Position numbers and translations under genes: made by a program. This document shows, one piece after another, positions 1 to 11,120 of a stretch of DNA of 64,000 nt. A model generated the notes under the pieces. The model did not search any database, was not told the DNA's origin, and saw only the letters and a program-made list of their open reading frames with translations. Every line of letters begins with the position of its first letter. Within the stretch, counting starts at the first letter, position 1. The DNA comes from Breviolum minutum Mf 1.05b.01 (taxonomy: Eukaryota; Sar; Dinophyceae; Suessiales; Symbiodiniaceae). Location: the NCBI GenBank assembly GCA_000507305.1, contig DF239927.1, positions 30,562 to 94,561 on the forward strand, given 5' to 3'.

Positions 1-1826
1 ACCATTGCTTACCTAAGGGTTTTAATCATCGGAATTGGGTCAACCATTTTTTTAATGGTGGNATTTTTTTAATGGTGGTGGAAGCCCAGGGTATGTATAT
101 ATATATATACTCACCACCTGGTTGGTAGCCTTCATCACTCATCAAATTTTTGACCAAGAACAAACATCTTTGAAAAGATCGCCCACTCTGTTGAAATGGT
201 GCCCCTACAAATGGCTTTACAGACGGGCAAAACCGGGGTTATAACCCCCTGAGGTGGAGTTATGGGCCCCTACTTCCAATTGCTACTTGGAGGATCATTC
301 CGTTTAGTAAGTGGTTAATAATTAATAACCATGCTTAGTAAGGCCCCTAGCTGGGGTTGTTCCCCTTCCAAATCGCATTTTGATGGCTTATAAATGGGGG
401 TTACTAAGCATCTTGAAGGATGGTCATCTTTTTTTGAGGGCGAGTTTTTGGTCACTTTCCCGCGGCATTTTGAGGAGAAATTTTCTGCAGCAGGAGCCGT
501 GGTCGTTGTTTTTTTTGACGGGTGGGAGCGATATTTGATAGCAGCAGTGTTTGGGGAGAACATATTTCAAATTGCCGTGTATATTTATATAAATCTAATT
601 GTATCGAAACATGAGACTGCACACGCCCCTCAAAACTACCTTTACATTACATTTTTACTTAAAGTTACAGTATACATTCCACGAGGATTTCTGAATCATC
701 ACTCAGCATCACCGGTCTCATGATACACCGATACACCCTAAAGTTTTAGCAGCTTGTTCCCTCAAAAATGATGCTTGGAACACGATCGCAATTCCTTTTC
801 GGTCCTGGTCATTTTGTATGGGGTATCCTTTTTTCGAGCCTTGCAGGATCTACCCTTTATTTTCAGCGCTGTATACTGAGATGTCCTGCTTCTGCTTGTA
901 CTCAGTAACTATAGGTAGTATAGTATACTAATATACTAATACAACCCTTCCAAGTAGGTTGTACTAAGTCCCGTAAATATGTGAAAAGAACAAGTTACTA
1001 ACTAATTGCTAACTAACTTCCACGGACACCTTAGGTTTTAGTGTGTTTTATATATAGTTAAAGAGCCCGTTGATCTCCGTATTTTTTGCCATGTATCCGG
1101 CCCATGTGTTTCAGGAGGGTGGCTTAGTCCAAGTGAAGGATTTTCTTCCCGAAGCCCTGGCAGAGGACGTTGGTTGAAAGGATGGCAGGGTGGATCCTCC
1201 GGAAAACTTCCTCTAGGGAAAATGGTGGGAAAACCCCTTGGGATGGTACCCTTAATAATCAACCCCATATACACCTTATATAGTGGGTATTTATTGGGGC
1301 CCATATCCCAATTTAAAGGGCTCCAACGGGGGAGTTAAACAGCTAGGGAACCATCCCAAGGGTACCAGAATTTTCCCTATGACTTCCCCATGACTAGCTG
1401 GAAAACAGAACCTAATGAATGAAGAACAACTTCCACAGATGGAAAGATCCACCTGATTTGAAGATGTAGCTCCTATTGAAGATGTATGACCAGCAGACTA
1501 ACGAATGACATTGGCAAATACAATCTTCAAATAAGGAGATACATCTTATTGGGTAACAGTGACAGGGACAGATATACCCGGGACAAAAACTAACGAATGA
1601 CTAGCTGGAAAACCCACGGTAATGAATGAACAAATCTATATATCCTATGAAAAATGAGGTGTTTCTTTCTAAGTCTAGCTAGTCTAATGTTACCCTCCCT
1701 AATAGCCCCTGAAAATTGGTGGTTTGGAGACTACTTTCCTTTTGGGAAGGCCAATTTTCAGGGGTTATGTTAGTTTCAGGGAGGGTAGTTTTCGGGGGCC
1801 AATGGTGTATTGAAGGGATCCTCAAG
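1..1826. other. Repeat-rich intergenic or intronic stretch
   Basis: I see no convincing exon here. Bases 1-85 are a fragment of a palindromic element (family I) that recurs at about 21098-21230 and 47225-47350, recognised by the phrase TTTTAATGGTGG and its complement. Bases 285-345 resemble one half of the hairpin at 18260-18420 (cttggaggatcat). A family B palindrome lies at about 1688-1791, with the right end GTTAGTTTCAGGGAGGGTA. The base at 62 is unresolved. The open frames at 394-723 and 1038-1304 have no recognisable features and lie in repetitive or low-complexity sequence. Confidence 0.6.
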
Positions 1827-1953
1827 GGAATCCACCACCAAGCACTGGTGACCACTGGTTCGATGAATTTCTGGCCGTGGCCCACCCCCGTGTTGTGGAT
1901 GAAGCAGTTGAAAGAATTTCAAGAATTGGCATCCAGGATGTTTTCTATGCAAT
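1827..1953 (+). CDS. Exon of unrecognised protein (HPRVVDEAVERI exon)
   Basis: A continuous + frame reads as ordinary globular protein, with the core HWFDEFLAVAHPRVVDEAV followed by ERISRIGIQDVFYAM. There is no ATG; it is an internal exon. The proposed acceptor is ctcaag at 1826 and the proposed donor GTATAG at 1954. Without splicing the frame runs to a TAG near 1995. The donor coincides with the start of a repeat (gtatagcgacc) that recurs at 31933, so a repeat may define this exon edge. Function not recognised. It may belong to the same gene as the exons at 2269 and 2637. Confidence 0.5.
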
Positions 1954-2071
1954 GTATAGCGACCTTTCCCGCCGGTTGGTCACCCCAAAATGGTAGTGAA
2001 AAGTAAGGGAATACTACCCAAAATGGCCTTACATCTGGTTAAGGATTTATAAGCAATTGCCCTGATATTTT

Positions 2072-2176
2072 CTAGGTGGTGGCAACTCAATCAATTTAAA
2101 TGTTCACCCCGCAAATTGGGGAAGATTTTCACCCATTTTGACGAGCATAGTTTTCAGATGGGTTGAAACAACCATC
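2072..2176. mobile_element. Family A MITE copy (diverged)
   Basis: It begins CTAGGTGGTGG and ends near CAGATGGGTTGAAAC, matching the family A pattern of terminal repeats TGGTGGTTTCAA / TTGAAACCACCA. The right CTAG is degraded. The middle keeps the GGGGAAGAT and TTTTGACGA blocks shared with other copies. Confidence 0.6.
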
Positions 2177-2268
2177 CCTTTATGCTCCAATGGGACCCTT
2201 ATGCAAGTGGTTGGAAGGAGTAGGTTTGGAGTATCTAAACACCTTTTGATAGGGTGTTTGGCATGCAG

Positions 2269-2387
2269 CCCCGAAAGACATGAGAAGTGGCATCAATTTG
2301 GAAGATGATCTGGAAGACGGTTCCGATTTTTCCTCCGAAAGAGGATCTTGTTTTGTTTGTCCTTTTCGGTGGTGTATTTGTTGGAAG
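2269..2387 (+). CDS. Exon of unrecognised protein (acidic/Cys exon)
   Basis: The acceptor is tttggcatgcag at 2268 and the donor is GTGAGG at 2388, both good matches to AG...GT borders. The frame gives KDMRSGINLEDDLEDGSDFS, then SERGSCFVCPFRWCICWK. An acidic stretch precedes a cysteine/tryptophan-rich end (C-F-V-C and C-I-C). The Cys pattern is too short to call a zinc-binding domain. Function not recognised. Codon phase is two bases at the start and complete at the end. Confidence 0.5.
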
Positions 2388-2636
2388 GTGAGGTGAAGTG
2401 ATCTCAGGAACAGCTTGACAACAAGGGCCAGAAGGACCCCTTATTCACACAAGACCCCTGTGGACTCTTACTCAGTTCTGAATGGAACATTGAGAGGGTT
2501 GGTTGAGTGGTTTTTAAGACACGTTTCTTAATGTGTGACTTGAAAAGTTCACGGCCAGTTAGGTTAGATGGGGAAACATACTCTTAGACTCTACGCAAAA
2601 TGTCAACAACATATAGGTGCCATATAGTCTCCTCAG

Positions 2637-2778
2637 CCGGCGAGCGGGTGAGTTATGTGCTTGCGAGGAGATGTTGGAAATGCTCAAGACATTGCCACAG
2701 GAAGAGTTGGCGTCCCCAGTGGTGCTTGATCCGAAACAGGATCACATGTCCTTCGGATTTCCCTCAGCCAATGGCTAA
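2637..2778 (+). CDS. Exon of unrecognised protein (EEMLEMLKTLPQEEL exon)
   Basis: The acceptor is agtctcctcag at 2636. The frame gives ELCACEEMLEMLKTLPQEEL and then ASPVVLDPKQDHMSFGFPSA, an amphipathic helix followed by a loop, clearly protein-like. It either stops at TAA 2776-2778 or uses a GC donor at 2774 (AATG|GCTAAG), which would fit the other GC donors in the window. A longer frame on the same strand (2600-2851) is rich in Cys, His and Arg and looks like the shadow. Function not recognised. Confidence 0.5.
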
Positions 2779-3221
2779 GCCTGACAGATTCACACATGAC
2801 AAATATGTAGGAAATTACCACCCTACAACTAACATATCACATATCCCCTGAAAAAAGACGGTTGTTGGTTCAGATGATTCCTTTCAACTTCAAGGTCGAA
2901 CAGTCTCTCATTTTCAAGGGTGGTAATACTACAGTTGAGGTTGATAGGAAACATCCCATCATATCCCAGGATTTTAGGACGACATCCCAGGTGGTGGGGA
3001 TTCAGGGCCAAAACCTTGGAGGCTACTGGCCCCCAGTAAAGGATTGAAAGGATGAAACGGTTTCCAAATCCACCGGTGTGGAATATAGAAATCAACGGTT
3101 TTGGGAAGGTATGATTTTGAAATAGTAATTGCATGCTCAGGGTTGATTTGGCGCCATAGATCTCATGAAGTATGGTGACTTGACCTTATCCTTACAACAT
3201 GATTTTTTTCTCCTACAGAAA

Positions 3222-3347
3222 TCAATTTTTGCAAATCTGCAAACAGCAACCACCGCAATTGGCAATTGCAGGTGGTTGCTTTCAGAGAACCAGAGTTCGG
3301 TTGATGCCGATCATCGTTTTTGGAGGCCGTTAATTTGGCTGCGTTGA
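3222..3347 (+). CDS. Possible exon, frame uncertain
   Basis: A strong acceptor (tttttttctcctacag) precedes sequence open in one frame to a TAA at 3345-3347 (KSIFANLQTATTAIGNC, then SENQSSVDADHRFW). An alternative is a short exon ending at a GTGGTT donor around 3270 in another frame. The acceptor is the best evidence; the product is unknown. Confidence 0.3.
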   Translation, partial: SIFANLQTATTAIGNCRWLLSENQSSVDADHRFWRPLIWLR

Positions 3348-3479
3348 AGTTGATCTTTGCCCTTACCCACCTGAAATCATAGAACCCATGGGAAATTGGT
3401 ATATCTACCTACATGAATGGTTGATTTTTAGTAGGTAAACTAGTTGGTAAATATACCAGTCCCATGGATTCTATTGAGT

Positions 3480-3668
3480 GTCATGATCCATTTTCCAAGA
3501 GCTATAGAAAGAAAAACCAAGCTGGGCAATCGAAAAAGGTACAGCTTTGTGTTTCTGATTCGGTGGTGTCCCAAAAGAAGTGTCTTGATTCTTTTCCTCA
3601 AACGCTATTTGGAAAAGATACAACTACTTCCTGGCAAATTCTGCCGGAAAACTTGAAGCAGTCCAGCT
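3480..3668 (+). CDS. Possible exon, Lys/Ser-rich, frame uncertain
   Basis: Two overlapping + frames are open. The better-looking one reads SYRKKNQAGQSKKVQLCVSD and then SVVSQKKCLDSFPQTLFGK, ending at a TGA near 3670. The other is hydrophobic and basic. Part of the left flank belongs to a family E palindrome (about 3385-3473), so the exon cannot begin much before 3480. Function not recognised. Confidence 0.3.
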
Positions 3669-3670
3669 GA

Positions 3671-5120
3671 ATTTCTTAAATTTGGGACACAGGAAATGTG
3701 GTTTTTGCTCCAAATGGGTGGGTCAACCACCACCTAGCTATATGGTTGACTTTGCTTCTTTTCTATATATTTTTTCTGTGGGGGATGGGGGTTGAAATCC
3801 CTAAATTCAAGAGTCCAAAATGAACGGGCTAGTAAGACATTTGAGATTTGAGACTTTATTTTGGAGGAGCCAACGTTGTTGAAAGTACCACAAGACATAC
3901 CCTTATGCTTCAATGGTTGGAAGGAGTATGTGTGATTTGTTTTTTGGAAGTATGATTTAAACGTCGCGCTCTGAACCATTCAGTGCGAGCCTTCATGTGA
4001 AGACAACGGAGGTTTCATTTTCATGCCCGCTTCATGACCATTCATGACCAACTGCCAGATTCCAGCAGGTAAAGCTTGTCACATAACAGACACCTGGCAT
4101 ATTTGTGCCTTCCAGCCACCGTTTTGAGGTCCGGGTAAGGTATATTTTTGTTAAGGGTCATGATATCTACAGGTCGATTGAATTAGGAATTGTGAGATAC
4201 TTTGAGATTTTCTAGGTGGTGGTTTCAAATATTTTTAATTTTCACCCCTATATACCTGGGAATTTTGATCCAATTTGACTTTGACTCATATTTTCCAAAT
4301 GGGTTGGTTCAAAACCACCAACTGGTTTTGGAAGCTTGAAGATCTGGACATCCCGTTTTTTTCCCCCCGAAGATTCTTTGAGTCATTTTCAGACTTCGCC
4401 GCGTACCAGGTACGAAGGTTCAAAACTGAACCAGGTCAAAACCATCATGCAGGATGAATCAGGGTATTGGAAACCAACGGGTTTTGGGGTGTGGGCCTTG
4501 TTGGTTTTCAAGTTGAGGGTTGACCTCTAGGTTGGCGGCCGGGACCTAAAAAAAATCCCCAACTTGCCCCTTTGCAAACCACCAACATTTGAGGTGAACT
4601 TGACTTGAAGTAAACGGTTTGTGTCCGTAAATTTGTGCCTAGAATGAATCAATCAATATAACTTTTGGGTCTTGCCCAAACATTGGTTCACAATGGATAT
4701 TCTTTCCCCGCCTTTGCCGGGTGTTGCCGTAACCAACAGGTCACGTGAAAACGATTTCCGAACTAACGTACGTAGCCCCAAGGTATAAGCGAAATGCTGT
4801 TTAGTGCCTCTTGTTTCTGTGAAATCCAGCTTGGAGAAATGTTCAAATGTGTCAGATACATGAATTTATACCGTAGCTGTTTGTAAATTTATATTATATA
4901 TATATATATATTTTTTTGGGGTTTCTTTTTGCACAGACGTTGTGTTGATCATTAAAATGCAAAGGTCTTTCATGAATGTGTGTTTTTGCGGACTTCCAAA
5001 CCACCTTGTATTATCATGAACTTGTGAATGATACATACTATATTCTTTGATATCCTTAAGATTTTTTTGCAGTTGCGTTCAATGTTTAGATCAAACAAGA
5101 ATCAACATGCACATCATACC
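3671..5120. other. Repeat-rich stretch with one family A MITE
   Basis: A family A element spans 4212-4325 (CTAGGTGGTGG to AACCACCAACTGG). Bases 3718-3740 resemble its right end in isolation. Bases 4890-4910 are a short AT run. A 21-base segment ending in a GTACGA donor near 4411 (FSDFAAYQ) could be a micro-exon, but the support is weak. I see no other coding signal. Confidence 0.5.
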
Positions 5121-5149
5121 GATATACCATACCTATTTCACTAAATCGG

Positions 5150-5338
5150 TTGTGTCTTTTAATTGGTGTGCCAAAGCTCCGGAGCTTCTCCGAGATAGAA
5201 TTTCCTTCTGCAGCTCTTTTAAAGTGCCGAGAAGTCGGAGCCGTCTTCGTTTCGATGAGGCGTGCCATGCGGAAAATGGAGGGTGTTTCAACCGTGATTG
5301 GGGTTGATCTTTTTTCATGGTTGGAGGGAAACAGGTGA
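5150..5338 (+). CDS. Possible exon of unrecognised protein
   Basis: The + frame reads GVPKLRSFSEIEFPSAALLK and then CREVGAVFVSMRRAMRKMEG up to a TGA at about 5336. A second + frame in the same place ends FDEACHAENGGCFN, which faintly recalls an EGF-type C-x-NGGC pattern but is too short to use. The segment is more GC-rich than its flanks and lacks MITE sequence, which is why I keep it. Exact splice sites are not resolved. Confidence 0.35.
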   Translation: MCLLIGVPKLRSFSEIEFPSAALLKCREVGAVFVSMRRAMRKMEGVSTVIGVDLFSWLEGNR

Positions 5339-5513
5339 AGCATGTTGTTTTTTCATGTAAACAAGATGTTAGCATAAATGTAGCGAGATTTAGGTATTGG
5401 TAGCTCCAATTGGGGAGCTAGAAAACCAATTTGTTCACTCGAAGATGGACCTGCAAGCATTGGAATTAGAAGAGAGGAACTGCCCTTTTTTGGCTCACCA
5501 ATTCTGTAAGGTG

Positions 5514-5612
5514 TACCCTCTAGGGAACTAACATATCCCACCTGGGGAAAAGGAAAATCATCTTCAAAATGCCATTTTTGGGAGATATGTTAGTTCCCTG
5601 GAGGGAAACTTT
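5514..5612. mobile_element. Family B MITE (variant ends)
   Basis: An inverted repeat: TACCCTCTAGGGAACTAACA on the left, and a right arm reading gatatgttagttccctggag. The same variant occurs at 19231-19310 and about 39374-39470. The centre is about 50 bases of A/T-rich sequence. Confidence 0.65.
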
Positions 5613-5639
5613 ACTGTAGTTTGTTGGGCAGGTGCCCCG

Positions 5640-6326
5640 TAGTCATGTACTAGATGGGTGTATTTGAATAGATCCACTGTTGTTCAAGCGTTTTCCTTCA
5701 AATAGTTATGTGGGATGTTTTGAAGATTGTGCAAGAGAAATGTTCAAGAAAAAAATCCGGCATGTGTTCATTGCCTGAAAGTTTGACAATGAGAGTCAAC
5801 TCATGCAACAGTGAAAAACAACTCTGCAGAGAATAAAACCTGAACACAAATGAATGCCCCGATGTTTACAAAATGCTCCCCTGACACAAAAGAAAATCGA
5901 TAAAGGCTAATCTTCCAACTTCCAAGTCGGAAATGGTTCTTCAATGTTTGTTTTTGCATGTTGTATCTAAAACATATTCAGTGTTGTATTGGAACCTAAT
6001 TAGATGTAAAGAGATCAGGGGTGTTTTTCATGGAGCGGCGTTACCTCAATCCGCTCCAGGAGTTGACAAGGTAGTCAATGGCTTTGGTGGGTCACCGGTG
6101 GGCTGATTTGTTGGAAGCACATGAAGGTCTCCGTGGATGTTGGGCCCTGGGGTGTGGTTGTGGTAGGAACGAAAGATGGATGGATGGCGTTTTTGTTTTG
6201 TGTTGGGACAGACATTTTGGAACAAGGTGAAGTTTTTAAAGTAATTCAAAGGTTAAAAAAATGTGTTTTTTTGTTTTGACCGAGGGTGTCTTGAGAGAAA
6301 CCAAACTTTGAGAAAGTTCAGGAATG

Positions 6327-6390
<64 letters not shown>

Positions 6391-8020
6391 GGGAGGGCGG
6401 GGTTGTCGGATAAGTTTCCATCATGACTGGTCAACCTACCACCCCCGCTAACGTACCCCCCCTCAGAAATATATGGGTTTCATAGCCGGCCTTATGAAGG
6501 GAAACCAGTGGCCTTCATAAGCCCCTGATCATAAGGCCGTTCTGGGGGGGAGATACCTTGAGGGGGGGTTAGGTTGACTAGCCATTATTCCAGGAGAGAT
6601 TCAGAAGCTCCAACATCAAAACCAACTCCTCTTCTCAGAGAATCAGTGCCTTAGCCGTGCGGTATTTGTGGGTCTTGCAGACATGCATCACAAGGCATGT
6701 TATGTACATGTGGGTCGTCTATGTCATGAAGATTCCCCAAGTATCATGTATAAATACCCAATCATTGTTTTTGATCCAAAGTTTTAAGTTTCATGGCAGT
6801 TTTTGGTTGTGCCATTTGTTTCTGCAAGTATCCGAAAAACCCCTCAGCCTAGCCGATCGCTATTTTCAGGACCGAAAAACCCTTGAGGTTTGAACCCTTT
6901 AGAGGGTCCTTTAAAGTGATCCTTGGGGTGCGAAGATTTAGACGTTCCTAAGCTCCAGGTAGAGCTTATGCTGAGAATCCAGGGCTACCCTTGGTGTGAC
7001 CATCACCATTAGGATGAGATCATAAAGGTAATCCCGGATTCTTAGGACACACCGGAAGGATTCTTAGAGTTAATAGCTCCCAAAAATTACTGTATTTGTT
7101 TCCTCTTTTTTGGGGGCTACAGATGATCTAATTTGGTTGGTGGTTTCAAAGATTTTTTCATGTTCACCCCTACTTGGGAATTGATCCAATTTGACTATAG
7201 TATGTTTCAAATGGGTTGGTTCAACCACCAAAGGAGTAATGTTGCCAATGGCATGTTTTTGTTTAAACAACTATATATTGACTTCAAACTCCACCACCTA
7301 TTTTGTCATGGGCTCTGGTGGGCTAAATATCAGATATATCAGCATAGAAGTAAACTTGAAAGTGTTCCAACCAAACCCTGCAAGTCCAGTCAACTGTAAA
7401 AATAGTTGTCCCCTGGATGTGTTAATTCTTCAAATTCTTAGTAAAAACAATGGTCTTGAAACGGGACACACAACACATCCAAAACAAGAGTCGACTTCTA
7501 ATGGCAGGGGTAGGATACCCACCGAATATTGGGATGCATTCATCAACCCCTAAAAATGACCTTACCCTAGGGATCCAATCATCATATGAGAATGGTAATG
7601 GACCCTAAATACCATGCTGGGGAGGTGCTCGGACACCCAAATCATCATCTGAGAATATGACTGGATGCCTAGGGTTATAAGCGGGTAATTGGACTTATAT
7701 TATCAACCCTATTGGGCGAAGTTTCGAAAGTCCATTTCATGTCCGGGAGAAAACACCAATCTTCAAGGTCACCATTTTTCCGGGTTCCGGAAGTTGGGCC
7801 CTACAAGGAGCCCCTAGCAGTCCCGTAAAACTCCATGTATCGAATATCTACATTTGATACATTTGCATACATGGAGCATTTTGGAGTTACACATGGAATT
7901 GTAACCCAAATGGCCTTATAAATGGGTAAGCTGGGGTGAAAAAAACAATAGAAGTGGATATATAAGCTCGCTTATAACTGGTAGGGTCCCATCTTGTAAC
8001 AAATCCAAGACACCACGATC
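5640..8020. other. Non-coding stretch with MITEs and a CAT microsatellite
   Basis: A CAT-type trinucleotide run fills about 6326-6390; the poly-Ser frame over it is an artefact of the repeat. A family H palindrome (AAGGCC...TTATGAAGGGAAACC) lies at about 6440-6580, a family K fragment at 6840-6920, a family A MITE at 7133-7232 and a family J palindrome at about 7560-7680. No supported exon. Confidence 0.5.
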
Positions 8021-8109
8021 CAATGACATGAGTTACCTCCCACCTCCGGTGCTTCATTCGTGGGTCGGCCACTTTCATAGCGAGGTCTTTACGTCAGAAA
8101 CTTCGCATT

Positions 8110-8208
8110 TCCGAACTTTCCAGGTGGGAAGAGTCAGATTGGTGGGGAACATGGGAGATGTTTTTTTTGTGAATTTTGCTGATGAACAAAATGAAAGATA
8201 TATACAGT
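8110..8208 (+). CDS. Possible exon of unrecognised protein
   Basis: An AG border at gaactttccag (8123) precedes a frame reading VGRVRLVGNMGDVFFVNFAD then EQNERYIQ and a TAA. Alternatively the same AG|GTGGGA is a donor for the upstream frame HSWVGHFHSEVFTSETSHF. Either way some coding sequence is likely near 8040-8200, but strand, phase and product are uncertain. Confidence 0.25.
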
Positions 8209-8678
8209 AATCATGGATTTGTACTCTTGGTCAGTTTGAGTGTCCTGTTTGACTTGTTTGTGTTTGTGTTTGTGTTTTTTTTAATAGGTACCAAACAGAC
8301 GTCGAGCAGATGCAGTATACCAGACGCACAACATACTTGAATGTAACCTGAACATACTCTATTCTTGAGTTTGATCCCTATTTGCCCTATCTTGTTTTAA
8401 TTATTTCATTCATGGGAACCTAAGGGGATCAGGCCTCATGATCAGGGACTATTGACTATTAACCATTGGTTTCCCTTGGTAAGCCCTTATTAAGAGCCTG
8501 GGGGTGGGTGGGATTGGAGGGGTCACCTTTGGTTCTCATGATTAATAAACCATGTCTCTTGTTTTTTGCACAAACACGGGTTAGGAGTGGGTTCCAGGCA
8601 TGATGTCATCATAACAAAAAATGATATCATATGTTGGGTTTCACTCTGATGATATGTGACATGCTTAAACACCATGCT

Positions 8679-8680
8679 TG

Positions 8681-8731
<51 letters not shown>

Positions 8732-8744
8732 CGTTGTTGTTGTC

Positions 8745-8798
<54 letters not shown>

Positions 8799-8800
8799 GC
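8679..8800. repeat. GTT/TTG trinucleotide microsatellite
   Basis: About 120 bases of GTT repeats with a few GTC interruptions. Poly-Val, poly-Leu and (on the complement) poly-Thr frames run through it and should not be taken as genes. Confidence 0.95.
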
Positions 8801-8995
8801 TGTTTCAGCAATCCCGTCCTGAGTTTTGTGTTTTTCTAAAACAACACCCACAACAACAACCAAGCAACAACAACAGCAGGCCCTGATCAACAGGTGGTTT
8901 TCCACCTGTTGTTGTTCCTCATGTTTTGGAATCTCTTCTGTTTCTGTTGCTTTCTGTTGCTTCCACCTTCCACCGTTTCCTGTTTCTCCGACCAG

Positions 8996-9137
8996 GCCAT
9001 TGGTTGATGAGATGCAGGCGGCTCTGAAACATATGGGATCCCTTCCTCCCATATATCATGGCAACCAGTGGAAAACTGGGCCCCCAAACGAAAGGAAACT
9101 CATATTGGAGATACACCCATTTTCCGCTGAACCATGA
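8996..9137 (+). CDS. Probable last exon of unrecognised gene
   Basis: The acceptor is tgtttctccgaccag at 8995. The frame gives PLVDEMQAALKHMGSLPPIY, then HGNQWKTGPPNERKLILEIH and PFSAEP, ending at TGA 9135-9137. It is a well-composed protein tail with no repeat sequence, so I take it as a C-terminal exon. It could close the gene whose exons appear at 1827-2778, but nothing proves the link. Function not recognised. Confidence 0.5.
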
Positions 9138-9139
9138 TT

Positions 9140-11120
9140 TGATCTTATCTATGATGACCAAATCTTGAATTGTTTTTTTCTTTGAGGTATACATGAAGGC
9201 GATAGTGTTGGTTAGGTTCAACCGCCAATGATGGCAGTCAAATAATATGCGCCTTGTTTATTTTTCAGAAGGGAGTGAACTATCAATTTTCACTTTCCAC
9301 TGTTTCTGCATTGTAGTGGGGTAGGCTGGGTCGACCCTATATATACCTTCCTTGAAACTAAACGTAGCAATTGAAAAGTGATGGTTATGATGGTTGGAAT
9401 GCTAGTTACTAGTTTCCTTTTGGGGCCGTGCGTTTTTTCAGGGACTTTTGTTGTTAGTTTCCGGGAGTGTATACTACTTGAATACTTAGGGTCCTTAGTA
9501 CTTAGGGTGTGAAACAACTTGAATCCAAAAAGAACACTCTCGCCGTGCCAACCCTGACACACTATGATGCTGATTGTTTATTTTGGGAGCTTCTTGGAGC
9601 TTCAACATGAATGTATTTGCTGCCGGTTCATTGTAGGAAACTTGGTTGCGAATCCTGAAATTGCACTGCACGAATCGAACTTGCCAGTGATGTTTTACTG
9701 TTAGAGTCTTTTGAGATCAATTGTTCATATTTGTTCTGTGCATCCAAAAATCAGCATGCCGTCAATTGTGGGAGACACCGTTTTTTACTTGTTGGATTGA
9801 CCTTTCGTTTTATGGCTAATCAACCTACCCTCCCGAAACGTACCTTTTCCAGACATAGCTGGCCTTATTAGGGCAAAACTGAACGATTGGTTTCACTTAA
9901 CTTCGATCTGTTTATTTTTGAAAAAAATGTGTACCATGGTAAATCACTATTGTTCACCACCATTTGGGAGAATATGTTTATTTCGATGGTGAGTCAGTGC
10001 TAATCCCAGTGTAACCGATTTTTTTTAGATAGCGCTAACGAACCCCAATCCCCTGCAAGTCCAGTCGACTTTTAAAACAACTGTCCCCAGTTGTTTGGAT
10101 TTGTTAAGTGTTCAAATCCTTAGTAAAACACTGGTCGACTTGGAATTTCAAGGATTGGTTTCCCTTAACATGACCCCAGATTGACCTATACAACTATTGT
10201 ATAAGCTGTATATGTAGGTGGTATACGGGTGTTTCCTAAAATGGTGGTACCAAAATGGCTGGTTCCCTATTTAAAAAAAAGATGATTTGGGTGGGAAAAC
10301 CCACCATTTTCGGAAACACCCAATATGTTGGTATATATATCTGGGATACTGTCCCAAGGGTACCCAACTTTTCCGTTTGGTCATTGGTGTGGGGGAATGG
10401 CATGCACAGATGTTCCAGGCTGATATAGTGGCTGGAGGCGGGGCATGGAAGGGTTCAACCAAAATGGGACGCCAAGGGCGCCAAGTTACCTAGAAAAAAC
10501 GGTGGTACGGTGGGTAGTTTTTATACATGGTGGACCCCTACTAGTTATAAATGTATGATATAGCTATAACCCCTAAAAATGGCCTTATGAATGGGCAAAC
10601 TGGGGTTTATAACCTCTAGAAACGGAGTTATAACAGAGTTACAACCTACCTATAACTGGTAGGGGCACACCTTGTAGTGGGTGCAGTAAATTGTAGGCAA
10701 ATACACCTGATACATTTTGAGGGATGAACTGAGTTGCTGTTGCTAATGAGGGTTTTGCGTTCTAGTTCCGTTTTAATCCCGGACTTTGTTTGTTTTTGCG
10801 GGCTGCTGGCTTGTCATTGTAGTGATAGAAATCATTGCCGATATATCATTCCGGCCATTTTTACTTGTAGGATTTGCTTTCATAAATTCACCGAAGGCTT
10901 GCCCAACAGAATGCACGGCTGCATGTCTATACCTCCAATTTAAGTCCAGACCCAGCAAGTTCATGTGGATACATGTCATCCAATGAGTAGTGAATGCAGC
11001 TTATTCCCATTTCGCAGGGCAAAAGCTAACACTGTTTCCACAACATGTTTTTTTTGTACCCAGTCATGGTAGTGATGTCATAATTGGCTTGATCTTGGAG
11101 GTGGTTTACGCGCTGCACCC
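9140..11120. other. Upstream region of the FNIP-repeat gene; mostly repeats
   Basis: It contains a family B-like arm at about 9403-9475, a short inverted repeat at about 10230-10330 (GGGTGTTTCC and its complement), and a family C fragment near 10640-10680. Several frames around 10770-10980 are open (for example GFAFINSPKACPTECTAACL) after a plausible acceptor ttttacttgtag, but none is convincing. I see no TATA-type promoter; dinoflagellates generally lack one. Confidence 0.45.

Noticed and set aside
8627..9052. 141-codon minus-strand frame rich in Thr
   Set aside because: It is the complement of the GTT microsatellite at 8679-8800 plus flanks; the open length comes from the repeat.
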